The notes under the pieces: model-generated
Databases searched by the model: none
Told to the model about the DNA's origin: nothing
Seen by the model: the letters and a program-made list of their open reading frames with translations, nothing else
DNA from: Nostoc sp. S4
GTDB taxonomy: Bacteria > Cyanobacteriota > Cyanobacteriia > Cyanobacteriales > Nostocaceae
Assembly (NCBI GenBank): GCA_029379225.1
Contig: JAQYWR010000017.1
Span: forward strand, 62,001 to 126,000
Length of the DNA: 64,000 bases
Reading direction: 5' to 3'
Program-made: the position numbers and the translations under genes
In this document: positions 1 to 8,142 of the stretch, piece after piece
How positions within the stretch are numbered: the stretch's first letter is position 1
Layout: each line of letters begins with the position of its first letter

Positions 1-1
1 A

Positions 2-124
2 TTATCTACCGCAAATGAAACGAACACAGCTACTATTCCTGAACCGACCACAATTGGCGGTCTAGCGCTTGCAGGTGTCGCTTGTATCTACATGCGTCGG
101 CGCAAACAGCAAGCCGCAGAGTAA
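2..124 (+). CDS. PEP-CTERM protein, C-terminal end only
   Basis: Only the last 40 codons lie in the window; the gene begins upstream. The visible end has the PEP-CTERM layout: an IPEPT motif, one hydrophobic segment (about 15 residues, GGLALAGVACIYM) and a basic tail (RRRKQQAAE). By family knowledge such proteins are exported and processed by an exosortase-like system, often ending up in the envelope or matrix. The function of the missing N-terminal part cannot be judged. A second PEP-CTERM protein lies at 9080-10333. The stop codon is followed within 4 bp by a tandem repeat. Confidence 0.75.
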   Translation, partial: LSTANETNTATIPEPTTIGGLALAGVACIYMRRRKQQAAE

Positions 125-127
125 ACA

Positions 128-295
128 GTGAATGCAACGGCTTGCACTGTTAATGCATCGACTTGCATTGTGAATGCAACGGCTTGCACTGTTAATGCAT
201 CGACTTGCATTGTGAATGCATCGGCTTGCACTGTTAATGCATCGGCTTGCATTGCGAATGTATCGCTTTGCATTGTGAATGCATCGACTTGCATT
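128..295. repeat. 21-bp tandem repeat, eight units
   Basis: Eight consecutive 21-bp units run from 128 to 295, alternating between two variants (GTGAATGCAACGGCTTGCACT and GTTAATGCATCGACTTGCATT types) before becoming more uniform. Each unit contains a 6-bp inverted repeat, AATGCA-6 nt-TGCATT, so each can form a small hairpin or a protein site. The period is three heptamers, in line with the heptanucleotide repeats of heterocystous cyanobacteria. A partial stray copy lies at 1170-1200. Open frames exist through it only because the period is a multiple of three. Confidence 0.9.
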
Positions 296-300
296 CACAG

Positions 301-409
301 TTATAGCCGTAGTCACACCTTTTAGGAGATAATGACAAGCGCAAATGCTAGCAACAGTAATAGTTTTCCCTCCTGCTTGCTGCCTTTTGCCTTCTGCCTC
401 CTGCTATAA
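301..409. repeat. Interspersed repeat, copy 1, with a heptamer run
   Basis: This stretch is closely similar to 20072-20167: both read from a TTA(T/C)AGCCGTAGTCACAC start through a GCTAG-AATAGT core into a pyrimidine-rich end CTGCCTCCTGCTATA. Within it, 370-404 is five heptamers in a row (CTCCTGC, TTGCTGC, CTTTTGC, CTTCTGC, CTCCTGC). No protein is supported. It is a dispersed non-coding repeat. Confidence 0.75.
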
Positions 410-543
410 ATCAGTTTTAAACCACGAAGAGCATTAAAATTTCTAACACTCCAAAGCTGAAGTGTCACTAGTGGCAATACAATCACAAAATTATACAATT
501 TTGTTTGTAGAGACTGCACTGGAAAATAGCGGAGGTTAAAGCA

Positions 544-936
544 ATGGATGGGCGCGATCGCTATTTACGAATCGCTCTGGTTCTTTTTGGAATAGCTTTT
601 CTACTTATCTATCCGCTAACTCAAGTCTGGGCATCAGGCTGGTTATGGCAACCAGGTCAGCACGAATACGAACAGATGATTATTGGTGTTTATGCGACGC
701 TTGGTGTCTTTCTGCTGTTGGCTTCCAGGCAACCAGAAGCTCACCTGAGTTTAATCTGGTTCACCGTCACATCAAGTGTAGTCCACGGACTAATCATGGC
801 GATACATGCAGTAATTGACCCTGCTGAACATGGACACCTGTTTGGTGATGTTCCAGCATTGTTCTTGGTAGCAATTGTCCTTGGCTTTTTAGCACCCCGC
901 AAAGTAGTGTCAAGTACATCAATGGGCATGGAATGA
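544..936 (+). CDS. Small membrane protein of unknown function
   Basis: A 130-residue protein with four hydrophobic segments, at about 9-28, 45-62, 68-88 and 100-118, so it is most likely an integral membrane protein. It has an acidic/His-rich loop between segments 3 and 4 (DPAEHGHLFGD). The start at 544 is preceded by GGAGG (531-535) at a spacing of 8 nt. It may belong to a small uncharacterised family of the DUF6632 type, but I recognise it only loosely. No operon partner: the next gene begins over 350 bp downstream. Confidence 0.7.
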   Translation: MDGRDRYLRIALVLFGIAFLLIYPLTQVWASGWLWQPGQHEYEQMIIGVYATLGVFLLLASRQPEAHLSLIWFTVTSSVVHGLIMAIHAVIDPAEHGHLFGDVPALFLVAIVLGFLAPRKVVSSTSMGME

Positions 937-1169
937 CTGTAAATATTTTTGTCCATCTATTTATTTTTTTACTCAGAAGCAGGCGCACAAGCGGCACACC
1001 ACCCGCTACGAATGAAATAAACAAATCAAATCCTCTTCCCTTCTGCCCTCTGCCTCCTGCCTTGTTTGTTGAAAGTCCCTTAGAAGCAGTTTTCCTCCTG
1101 CCCTTTAACTTCTAGCTTTATTGATAAAGTTTTAAATTGGGCAACTTTAAACAAAATGTAAGCATTATC

Positions 1170-1200
1170 AATGCATTGGCTTGGGTTGTGAATGCATCTT
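1170..1200. repeat. Stray degenerate copy of the 21-bp repeat
   Basis: About one and a half units matching the 128-295 array (AATGCATTGGCTTG followed by GTGAATGCATCTTG). It lies about 100 bp upstream of the aldo/keto reductase start, in the likely promoter or leader region. Confidence 0.6.
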
Positions 1201-1299
1201 GCGGAATATGTTTCAAAACAGACCTTAGTTAGAATCTTTGTACTAAATTGCCGTGGTATCATTACGGTTCATTTCTGTTATTGCTTGGAGGAAACAATT

Positions 1300-2367
1300 A
1301 TGGAAATCAGTAGACGCAGCTTGTTAAAAACTGCTTCTGCCTCGGGATTAGTAGCAGCAGGACTTGCAGCTTCGGAAGGATTTTTGCAACCAATCCTCGC
1401 TCAAGCAGAACCCGTCGATCAAAATACTCAATTGCTAGCCCAAACACCAGCTGCAACTCGACGCGGCGAAATGTTGTATCGCACCCTTGGACGCACTAAT
1501 GAACAGGTATCTGTGATTGGCTTAGGGGGGTATCACATTGGAAAAATTGAAGAGGAGCAAGAAAGTATCAAGCTGATCCGCAGTGCCATCGATCGCGGCA
1601 TCAACTTTATGGATAACTCTTGGGACTATCACAATGGACGTAGTCATCGTTGGATGGGAAATGCTCTGAAAAATGGTTATCGCCAAAAAGTCTTTTTAAT
1701 GACCAAAATCGACGGTCGCACTAAAGCTGCTGCCAAAATGCAGATTGATGATTCGCTCAAAGATTTGCAAGTCGATCGCATTGATTTAGTGCAGCATCAT
1801 GAAATACTGCGCTTTGAAGACCCGGATCGCGTCTTTGCTCCTGGCGGTGCGATGGAGGCAGTTGTCGAGGCACAGAAGGCAGGCAAGATTCGCTATATCG
1901 GTTTCACAGGACATAAAAATCCCCTGATTCACCTTCAGATGCTTGAAACTGCAAGACAAAATAATTTCCGCTTCGACACTGTGCAGATGCCATTGAATGT
2001 CATGGATGCCCATTTTAGAAGTTTTGGGCAACAAGTTCTACCTGTGTTAGTGAAAAACAATATTGGTGTCTTGGCTATGAAAACGATTGGGGAGTCTTAT
2101 ATTCTCAGAAGCAACACGGTCAGTGCGATCGAGTGCCTGCACTACGCCATGAATTTGCCTACCTCAGTGGTAATTACGGGCATAGACAGTATGAAAATTT
2201 TAGACCAAGCGTTTGAGGCAGTCCGTACATTTAAGCCAATGGATCAAGCACAAGTCACAGCACTGTTGGCGCGTACCCGTGAGGCAGCGGCTAAAGGACA
2301 GTACGAACGATATAAGACTACAACCCAAAATGATAGCACAGCGATGAATCCAGCTTGGTTAGGGTAA
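1300..2367 (+). CDS. Tat-exported aldo/keto reductase
   Basis: A 355-residue aldo/keto reductase, an NADPH-type oxidoreductase with a TIM-barrel fold. The N-terminus (MEISRRSLLKTASASG) is a twin-arginine signal with an Ala-rich hydrophobic stretch, so export as a folded enzyme is expected. The AKR catalytic tetrad is visible: Asp and Tyr in MDNSWDYHNG, Lys in FLMTKIDG and His in LVQHHE. The start at 1300 was chosen because GGAGG (1287-1291) precedes it and because upstream extension would bury the Tat motif. The substrate is unknown. The last about 30 bp of the gene are echoed at 2546-2579. Confidence 0.88.
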   Translation: MEISRRSLLKTASASGLVAAGLAASEGFLQPILAQAEPVDQNTQLLAQTPAATRRGEMLYRTLGRTNEQVSVIGLGGYHIGKIEEEQESIKLIRSAIDRGINFMDNSWDYHNGRSHRWMGNALKNGYRQKVFLMTKIDGRTKAAAKMQIDDSLKDLQVDRIDLVQHHEILRFEDPDRVFAPGGAMEAVVEAQKAGKIRYIGFTGHKNPLIHLQMLETARQNNFRFDTVQMPLNVMDAHFRSFGQQVLPVLVKNNIGVLAMKTIGESYILRSNTVSAIECLHYAMNLPTSVVITGIDSMKILDQAFEAVRTFKPMDQAQVTALLARTREAAAKGQYERYKTTTQNDSTAMNPAWLG

Positions 2368-2863
2368 ATTTTCTTACTATATGTAATCGTTTGATTTACA
2401 CAATTGTATCGATGTTTCTGACATCTATTTGCACCGATGGTATCTGGTTCACATTAATCGGCTTGGTGTTGTAGCTCGTGATTTCAGTATTAGCGATGCC
2501 TACGGCTGGCTACGCCTACGCACTTGTTTTTTGGCCTTGCTGAATCAAGACTACAACCCAAAATGACAGTACACCCATGAGGCTTTTGGTACAGCTTACT
2601 TCCATTACTTTATCGAAGTAGGCTTGAAAAAATGCGATTAAAAACGTTGGTTTTAATTAATTGAGACTTTTGCAATAAATTTAAAGCACTCTGCTAAAAC
2701 TGGAAGTTACAGAAAACAAATATTCAGTGCTAACTTTAATAATAGATAAATCACTCTAATTGACAACTATCCTGCGGGACATGATTTTAACGATATTTTT
2801 GTTTATCTTGAATAGCAGAATACCGCGAGCGCAGTCAATTTAATGCATATACTATAATCATTA

Positions 2864-2914
2864 ATATCAAGTTCGGCTAATTACTTACAATATGATTAGT
2901 CTTTTTGGTAGTTG
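2864..2914. repeat. Interspersed repeat paired with 45795-45845
   Basis: The stretch starting ATATCAAGTTCGGCTAATTA and running through TTACAATATGATTAGTCTTTTTGG is nearly identical to 45795-45845. In both places it is followed by a GGTAATTGG-type heptamer run, so the two parts may have moved together. Confidence 0.75.
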
Positions 2915-2953
2915 GTAGTTGGTAATTAGTAGTTGGTAATTGGTAATTAGGAA
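2905..2953. repeat. Heptanucleotide tandem repeat (STRR-like)
   Basis: Seven contiguous 7-bp units: TTGGTAG, TTGGTAG, TTGGTAA, TTAGTAG, TTGGTAA, TTGGTAA, TTAGGAA. Short heptamer repeats of this kind are characteristic of heterocystous cyanobacteria. Confidence 0.85.
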
Positions 2954-3169
2954 GAGGCGAACAGTTGTGTTTTTCTTTCCATTACCCACTTGTACTAAGC
3001 GCAGCCGAATCATTACCCATTACCAACCTTCACAGATATCATAAATATTCAACCGGACATCATATAACAGATGGAAAATCGACTTGTATTTGATACTCGC
3101 AGCAATTATTTTGATTGGACTGCTTGCTCAAGCTTATAAACTGCTATAAAGAGAAAAATCAGCCATCAA

Positions 3170-4327
3170 ATGAACGAAGTACAAGCAATTTTAGAAGGCT
3201 TTGAGTCAAGTCAAAAAAGTGGTGAAATTACTTTCCTTGCCACTGTAGTCAAAACTCAAGGTTCAACCTATCGCCGACCGGGTGCTAAAATGTTGATGAC
3301 AAATACAGGTCGCACAATCGGTACAATCAGCGCTGGTTGCTTAGAGAACGACGTATTTGAGCATACTCAACAACGAATGTCAGACGGCAAACCAATAGTT
3401 GTTACTTACGATAACACCGCCTCTGAAGATATTCTTTGGGGCTTTGGTCTAGGGTGCAATGGAACAGTACAAGTTCTGATCGAACGCCTTGGGAGAGAAA
3501 GCACAGCGAATGCGATCGCTTTTATAGAGGAGTGCTTTAATAAAAAACATCTGGGTATTATTGCTACAGTCTTTGCCTTGGAAGGTGCAGTCAAGGTCAA
3601 ACTTGGGTCGCGCTTACTGCTGTATCCAAATGGTAAAGTTATTACTGACATCAAAGACAAAAATTTAATTCAATCTCTGATTGCAGATACTCAAGCAGCT
3701 TTTGGGGAGCAAAAGTCAAGAGTAAACAAATATCAGTTACCTTTAGGCAGTGTAGAAGTTTTCATCGAAGTCATTCAACCACCCACACCTTTAGTAATAT
3801 TTGGTGCAGGTTATGACGCTGTACCTGTAGCACAGTTTGCTCAAGCATTAGGTTGGGACGTTACTGTAGTCGATTGTCGAGCGAATGAGGCAACTAAAGA
3901 GCGATTTCCAACAGCTTGTAATGTGATTCTTAGTCGGCGAGAAATTGTACAAAAACAGATATTTATAGATGCGTACACAGTTGCTGTAGTGATGACGCAT
4001 AATTACCTTGATGACGTGGAAATTTTAAAAATGTTATTGCCATCTCCTGTACACTATATAGGGGTTTTAGGGCCAAAGGTGCGTACTCAAAGGTTATTGG
4101 AAGATTTAAGTTCCCAAGGAATAGTTTATACTCCCGAACAATTAACAAGATTGCATGGGCCTGTTGGGATTGACATCGGAGCAGATACACCTGAAGAAAT
4201 AGCGATCGCCATTATTGCTGAAATTCAAGCAGTACTAACAAATCGTAGTGGTAATTTTCTCAGAAATCGCAATCAACCAATTCACCAATCTTATGAAAGT
4301 AACTTAAACTTGCTAGTTACTAGATAG
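3170..4327 (+). CDS. XdhC/CoxI family molybdoenzyme maturation protein
   Basis: A 385-residue XdhC-family protein. Family members bind molybdenum cofactor and load it, usually after sulfuration, into xanthine dehydrogenase-type hydroxylases. The N-terminal XdhC domain has the GSTYRRPGAKM motif and SAGCLE. The C-terminal half has a Rossmann-like segment (LVIFGAGYDAVPVAQFA, about residues 205-225) and the VGIDIGADTPEEIAIAI signature. The C-terminal about 30 residues are extra. The MocA-like gene begins 12 bp downstream on the same strand, so the two form an operon. No molybdenum hydroxylase subunits are in the window, so the target enzyme is elsewhere or the function has shifted. Confidence 0.87.
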   Translation: MNEVQAILEGFESSQKSGEITFLATVVKTQGSTYRRPGAKMLMTNTGRTIGTISAGCLENDVFEHTQQRMSDGKPIVVTYDNTASEDILWGFGLGCNGTVQVLIERLGRESTANAIAFIEECFNKKHLGIIATVFALEGAVKVKLGSRLLLYPNGKVITDIKDKNLIQSLIADTQAAFGEQKSRVNKYQLPLGSVEVFIEVIQPPTPLVIFGAGYDAVPVAQFAQALGWDVTVVDCRANEATKERFPTACNVILSRREIVQKQIFIDAYTVAVVMTHNYLDDVEILKMLLPSPVHYIGVLGPKVRTQRLLEDLSSQGIVYTPEQLTRLHGPVGIDIGADTPEEIAIAIIAEIQAVLTNRSGNFLRNRNQPIHQSYESNLNLLVTR

Positions 4328-4339
4328 TTTTTCTTGATT

Positions 4340-5041
4340 ATGGAATCTAACACTGAGCAAATAAACAATGATAAATCAACCATCGCTATTATGATTCTTG
4401 CTGCTGGTGCATCCACTCGTATGGGTACACCCAAACAACTATTGCTTTATCAGGGACGTAGTTTTTTGCAATACATTATAGAAATGGCGATCGCTTCGGT
4501 TTGTCAACCTGTGGTAGTAATACTTGGAGCAAATGCAGAACAGATTCATCCCCAAATTAAGCAACTTCCCGTTAAAGTCGTAACAAACCTGGATTGGGCT
4601 TGTGGAATGAGTTCTTCAATCAAAAGTGGTATTGAATTGTTAAATAATTTTTCTCAAAAGATTGAGGCAGTAGTTATTACAGTTTGCGACCAGCCATTTG
4701 TTTCCCACCAAATTATTAATCAACTTGTTAATGCATATTATTCGACAAAAAAACCGATTATCGCTTGTGAATATGCCGGGACATTAGGTGTACCCGCTCT
4801 ATTTAATCATAATTTTTTTTCCGAACTTGCTGCCTTAAAAGATTCTGGAGCAAAAAAAGTTATTCATAATAACCTCAATCAAGTATTTTCTATTCCGTTT
4901 CCTCTAGGAAATATCGATATTGATACACCCAAGGATTACGAACAATTGCTATCAACTATAAAAGCAGCAGGAGACTTAGAAGATTTTGAGCGCTTACTGA
5001 GCCATGAATCTACTCAAACCACAAAAGAAGCAATTGAGTAG
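4340..5041 (+). CDS. MobA/MocA-like nucleotidyltransferase
   Basis: A 233-residue NTP-transferase of the MocA/MobA class, which adds CMP or GMP to molybdopterin to make the dinucleotide cofactor. The signature LAAGASTRMGTPKQLL (about residues 20-35) is the nucleotide-binding loop. VITVCDQPFVS carries the metal-binding Asp, and the end has DIDTPKDYEQL. ATG at 4340 was preferred over the TTG 6 bp upstream. Its immediate downstream position after xdhC matches the usual pairing of these genes. CTP specificity is likely by association with XdhC but is not proven by sequence. Confidence 0.85.
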   Translation: MESNTEQINNDKSTIAIMILAAGASTRMGTPKQLLLYQGRSFLQYIIEMAIASVCQPVVVILGANAEQIHPQIKQLPVKVVTNLDWACGMSSSIKSGIELLNNFSQKIEAVVITVCDQPFVSHQIINQLVNAYYSTKKPIIACEYAGTLGVPALFNHNFFSELAALKDSGAKKVIHNNLNQVFSIPFPLGNIDIDTPKDYEQLLSTIKAAGDLEDFERLLSHESTQTTKEAIE

Positions 5042-5168
5042 AAATAGATAGATAAACAGCCTTCTTTGCTTTTACTTATTGCCTCCCTACACAAATAAGT
5101 TATCCAAATTAAAGCCGATTCCTATATATTGAATCAAAATACCACTCACACTCGAGGATGCTGGGCGC

Positions 5169-6164
5169 ATGATTGCTAGACCGAAAGTTTTTATTGATGG
5201 GGAATCGGGAACCACAGGTTTACAGATTTATTCACGCCTCAACCAACGCGATGACATAGAGTTAGTTAGCATTGAGACATCTAAACGAAAAGATGCAACT
5301 GAGCGAGCTAAACTGATTAATGCCGTAGATGTTGTGATTCTCTGCCTACCTGATGACGCCGCTCGCGAAGCTGTGAGCTTAGTTAGTAATACTAGCGTTA
5401 AAATTCTTGATGCTAGTACTGCCCATCGTACAGCTCAAGGCTGGGTATATGGTTTCCCCGAACTCAATCCAGGACAGCGAGAAAAAATTGCTAGGGCCCA
5501 GTTTGTGAGTAATCCCGGCTGTTATCCTACGGGATTCTTGGCCTGTATCCGGCCGTTAATTGCCAAAGGACTTTTAAAAACTGACTTTCCCATCACTGTG
5601 AATGCAGTGTCAGGTTATTCTGGTGGTGGCAAAAATCTGATTCAAAACTACGATACTTTCCACAAACAGCAAGCCGAGGGAGAGTCACTTTATCCCTATG
5701 GCATTTACGGTTTGCAGTTTGGGCATAAACACGTTAAGGAAATGCATTACTTTTCGGGGTTAGCATCGCCGCCGCTGTTTGTACCGTCAGTAGGGGATTT
5801 TGAGCAAGGAATGTTAGTACAGGTGCCTTTGCCGTTGGGGATTTTGGATAATCCACCATCAGGTAAGGTAATCTATGAAGCGATCGCTGACTACTACCAA
5901 AGTGAAAAGTTTGTCCAGGTTGCTCCATTAGCAGAACCCACACTTCTCAGAGACGGAACGTTTCTAGATGCTAAGGCAATGAACGACACCAACTTTGTTC
6001 AGGTTTTTGTTTTCGCAAATGATGCTACCAAAGAAGTCTTGCTAGTTGCTCGTCTTGATAACTTGGGTAAAGGCGCATCCGGAGCCGCAGTCCAAAATCT
6101 CAATATCATGTTGGGCTTTCCAGAAGAGTTAGGATTGCGATCGAGGTTGGAGGGTGGGAAGTAG
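5169..6164 (+). CDS. argC: N-acetyl-gamma-glutamyl-phosphate reductase
   Basis: A 331-residue protein of the shorter type of ArgC. It catalyses the NADPH-dependent reduction of N-acetylglutamyl phosphate to the semialdehyde in arginine synthesis, in the cytosol. The N-terminal NADP loop reads VFIDGESGTTGLQI. The catalytic cysteine is Cys118 in SNPGCYPTG. A conserved GYSGGGK and GLQFGHKHVKEM follow. The start at 5169 is preceded by GAGGA. It stands alone; no other arg gene is nearby. The gene ends with a HIP1-like site and is followed by a hairpin region. Confidence 0.93.
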   Translation: MIARPKVFIDGESGTTGLQIYSRLNQRDDIELVSIETSKRKDATERAKLINAVDVVILCLPDDAAREAVSLVSNTSVKILDASTAHRTAQGWVYGFPELNPGQREKIARAQFVSNPGCYPTGFLACIRPLIAKGLLKTDFPITVNAVSGYSGGGKNLIQNYDTFHKQQAEGESLYPYGIYGLQFGHKHVKEMHYFSGLASPPLFVPSVGDFEQGMLVQVPLPLGILDNPPSGKVIYEAIADYYQSEKFVQVAPLAEPTLLRDGTFLDAKAMNDTNFVQVFVFANDATKEVLLVARLDNLGKGASGAAVQNLNIMLGFPEELGLRSRLEGGK

Positions 6165-6182
6165 AGAGATGAGGAGATGTGG

Positions 6183-6240
6183 TTCGACTTCGCAGTAGTT
6201 GAGTTTCGACTTTGCTCAACTACCGCATAGTCGAAACTCA
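6183..6240. repeat. Inverted repeats in the argC / DUF1350 spacer
   Basis: GTAGTTGAG (6195-6203) and CTCAACTAC (6215-6223) form a 9-bp stem with an 11-nt loop. TTCGACTT/TAGTCGAA sequences extend the symmetry on both sides. It lies between converging genes and may act as a bidirectional hairpin, but no T-tract follows. The GAGTTTCGACTT motif also reads as an internal direct and inverted repeat. Confidence 0.55.
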
Positions 6241-6336
6241 CCAACCAGGAGACGAGGAGATCGGGAGACAAGAAGGTAAAGAAAATAATTCCTAACTCAT
6301 CAGTCATCAATCAACAGTCAACACTCCCCATTCCGA

Positions 6337-7326
6337 TTATTTTGCTTTTTCTTTTAGTTTTTTGAATAATTCAATTACATGATATTCAAATCCTTTGTTG
6401 CGTTCTTCAACTGATTCAATCAACGGTTTATCAAATAAATTCAGGATATTATTACCTAATTGAATACCTAAAGGTTTTAAATGTCCCCCAGCCAAACTAT
6501 CCCGAAAATTTGGCTGTGGTTTCTTGAAAATATTAAAAAACCAATCACAGGTTAATTTAGCAATATTATCTGATTGAAAACAGACTAAACCCATAATATT
6601 AAATAACTCGCTATCTTTGATTAAATTTTGGGTTTCTTCAATGCTTGGTTTCACGCCCAAACCAAGATTATCGATGATATCCGCTAAAAATTGAGGACGA
6701 ATTGCGCTGGCTGTGCTAGTAATAGCAGGTGCTAATAAAATAGAAATCTGTCCTTTAATAAAGATACTGTTAATTTTGACTTCTCGACCTACATAAGTAC
6801 AAATTAATTTCTGAACTTCTACAATTTTTTGTTTCAGTTCTTCAACAAGAATATTAATGTCTGCAATTACACTTTCGATTTGTGACTCATCCGAAGTGTA
6901 AGATAGAAGATTGCGAATAAACTGTTCTCTAGCTTGAGTTTCTGTAGGCAAAGCAGTAAATCCTTCTAATAAGGAGATATATTTACAGCCAAGGCTATGT
7001 CCAATCCAAGAAAAGTTTTTATCATTTAGATACGCTTCATAGTCGTATCCTTCAACAGTTGCCATTCTGACAAGTTCTGGTAGAATTTCATATTGCTCTC
7101 TCATGAGAAAACCAGCTTCTACGTAGTGATTAAAACTGAAGTTAAACGGTAGAATGATAATTGTATATCCCTGCTCATATAAAGATTGCAGCAGATAACG
7201 ATAGAAAAACATGGGAAAAAACGTACCAAAGAAAGCCCCTGCAATAAATTGAATTACCCCTTTCGGCTGTGGATGAAGGGCAACCCAACTATGAGAAACT
7301 GATTTAAATCTCAGTTTTAGATTCAT
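6337..7326 (-). CDS. DUF1350 family, alpha/beta-hydrolase-like protein
   Basis: A 329-residue protein resembling the cyanobacterial/plastid DUF1350 family. The N-terminal part has the family pattern (PKGVIQFIAGAFFGTFFPMFFYRYLL) and a nucleophile-elbow-like GHSLG at about residues 109-113 (SWIGHSLGCKY), suggesting an alpha/beta-hydrolase fold. The C-terminal half (from about 120) is less familiar and helical in appearance, with EELKQKIVEVQK. There is no signal peptide. The enzymatic activity is unknown. The ATG at 7326 is the only good start. The gene converges on argC. Confidence 0.75.
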   Translation of the reverse strand: MNLKLRFKSVSHSWVALHPQPKGVIQFIAGAFFGTFFPMFFYRYLLQSLYEQGYTIIILPFNFSFNHYVEAGFLMREQYEILPELVRMATVEGYDYEAYLNDKNFSWIGHSLGCKYISLLEGFTALPTETQAREQFIRNLLSYTSDESQIESVIADINILVEELKQKIVEVQKLICTYVGREVKINSIFIKGQISILLAPAITSTASAIRPQFLADIIDNLGLGVKPSIEETQNLIKDSELFNIMGLVCFQSDNIAKLTCDWFFNIFKKPQPNFRDSLAGGHLKPLGIQLGNNILNLFDKPLIESVEERNKGFEYHVIELFKKLKEKAK

Positions 7327-8142
7327 ATTTACCTTGACTTATTTGTAAGTATATGCTCAATCTCCAAACTGAAGTTGCTGCTTTTCGGAATTTTGTGGAG
7401 ATATTTTTGCACAACTAAGATATTTCACTATTCACAGCGGTAATCTTTTAGTGGTTCTCAGTCAAGGTATGAGACTGGCAAACATCGTATCGCGATCGCA
7501 ACGAATCGCTCTCAACGCTTGATACCAATCTTAGCGCCATTGTTGATTGCGATCGCACCTGCATTACTCATTGGTTCAATCCTCATAATGCAGACATGCC
7601 GATGACTATAAGTTTAAGCGATTGAGGGATTGACTGTATTATTTATAATTAATTAAAAATCTAAAAATTTGACAACAAATATCTAAAAATTTGACAAATT
7701 TCTCAAAATATTATCTATCTCTATATCATAATTTTAGCAATTTTTGACTTAATTCTACAAGATTTTAATCAAATTTTTTCAGTTATTGGATAAAAAAATC
7801 TATAGCTTTGATAAATATATCAAAACATTTTTCATTGCTCTTATCAGTTAAATCACATAAATTGTAAATGTGAGTAGCATGGGTTAACAATTGGTTATCT
7901 TTAATTTATAAGATAAACAAGCAACCAAAGCTACTAACTATTTTACTAACAACAAATCAGGGAATAGACTTAGTTTTGTCTTTCAATTGTAGCTGTAGAA
8001 ATTTGATTAAATTTGGAAAAAGCTAATCTGATTGAAAGCTTTCTGAATAAAGTTTTCATTCGAGTTGTACCTAGCAAGATTCAAGTCAGATTTCTATAGG
8101 CTAGTAAGATTTTTATGTTAAAAATTAGGAGGATTAGCACTG
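7327..8142. other. AT-rich intergenic region, no gene seen
   Basis: About 815 bp, very AT-rich in its second half, between divergent genes. A few HIP1-like GCGATCGC sites cluster at 7490-7560. It presumably holds the promoters of both flanking genes. I see no convincing gene, RNA or repeat array. Confidence 0.6.

Larger units (their letters stand above)
2368..3169. other. Long intergenic region with repeats and gene echoes
   Basis: About 800 bp without a convincing gene. It holds a second copy of the reductase 3' end (2546-2579), a repeat beginning at 2864 that recurs at 45795, and seven heptamers at 2905-2953. A frame ending at 3151 encodes a hydrophobic peptide (about 23 residues, IDLYLILAAIILIGLLAQAY) but has no in-frame ATG, GTG or TTG. 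Confidence 0.7.

Noticed and set aside
62..325. Open frames on both strands through the 21-bp repeat
   Set aside because: The period is a multiple of three, so any frame without a stop in one unit stays open. The translations are pure repeats with no start context.
2905..2953. Possible CRISPR-like array
   Set aside because: The 7-bp units are contiguous with no spacers, and no cas genes are in the window.
3072..3151. Hydrophobic peptide frame IDLYLILAAIILIGLLAQAY
   Set aside because: There is no in-frame ATG, GTG or TTG and no ribosome-binding site. Kept only as a note in the spacer entry.
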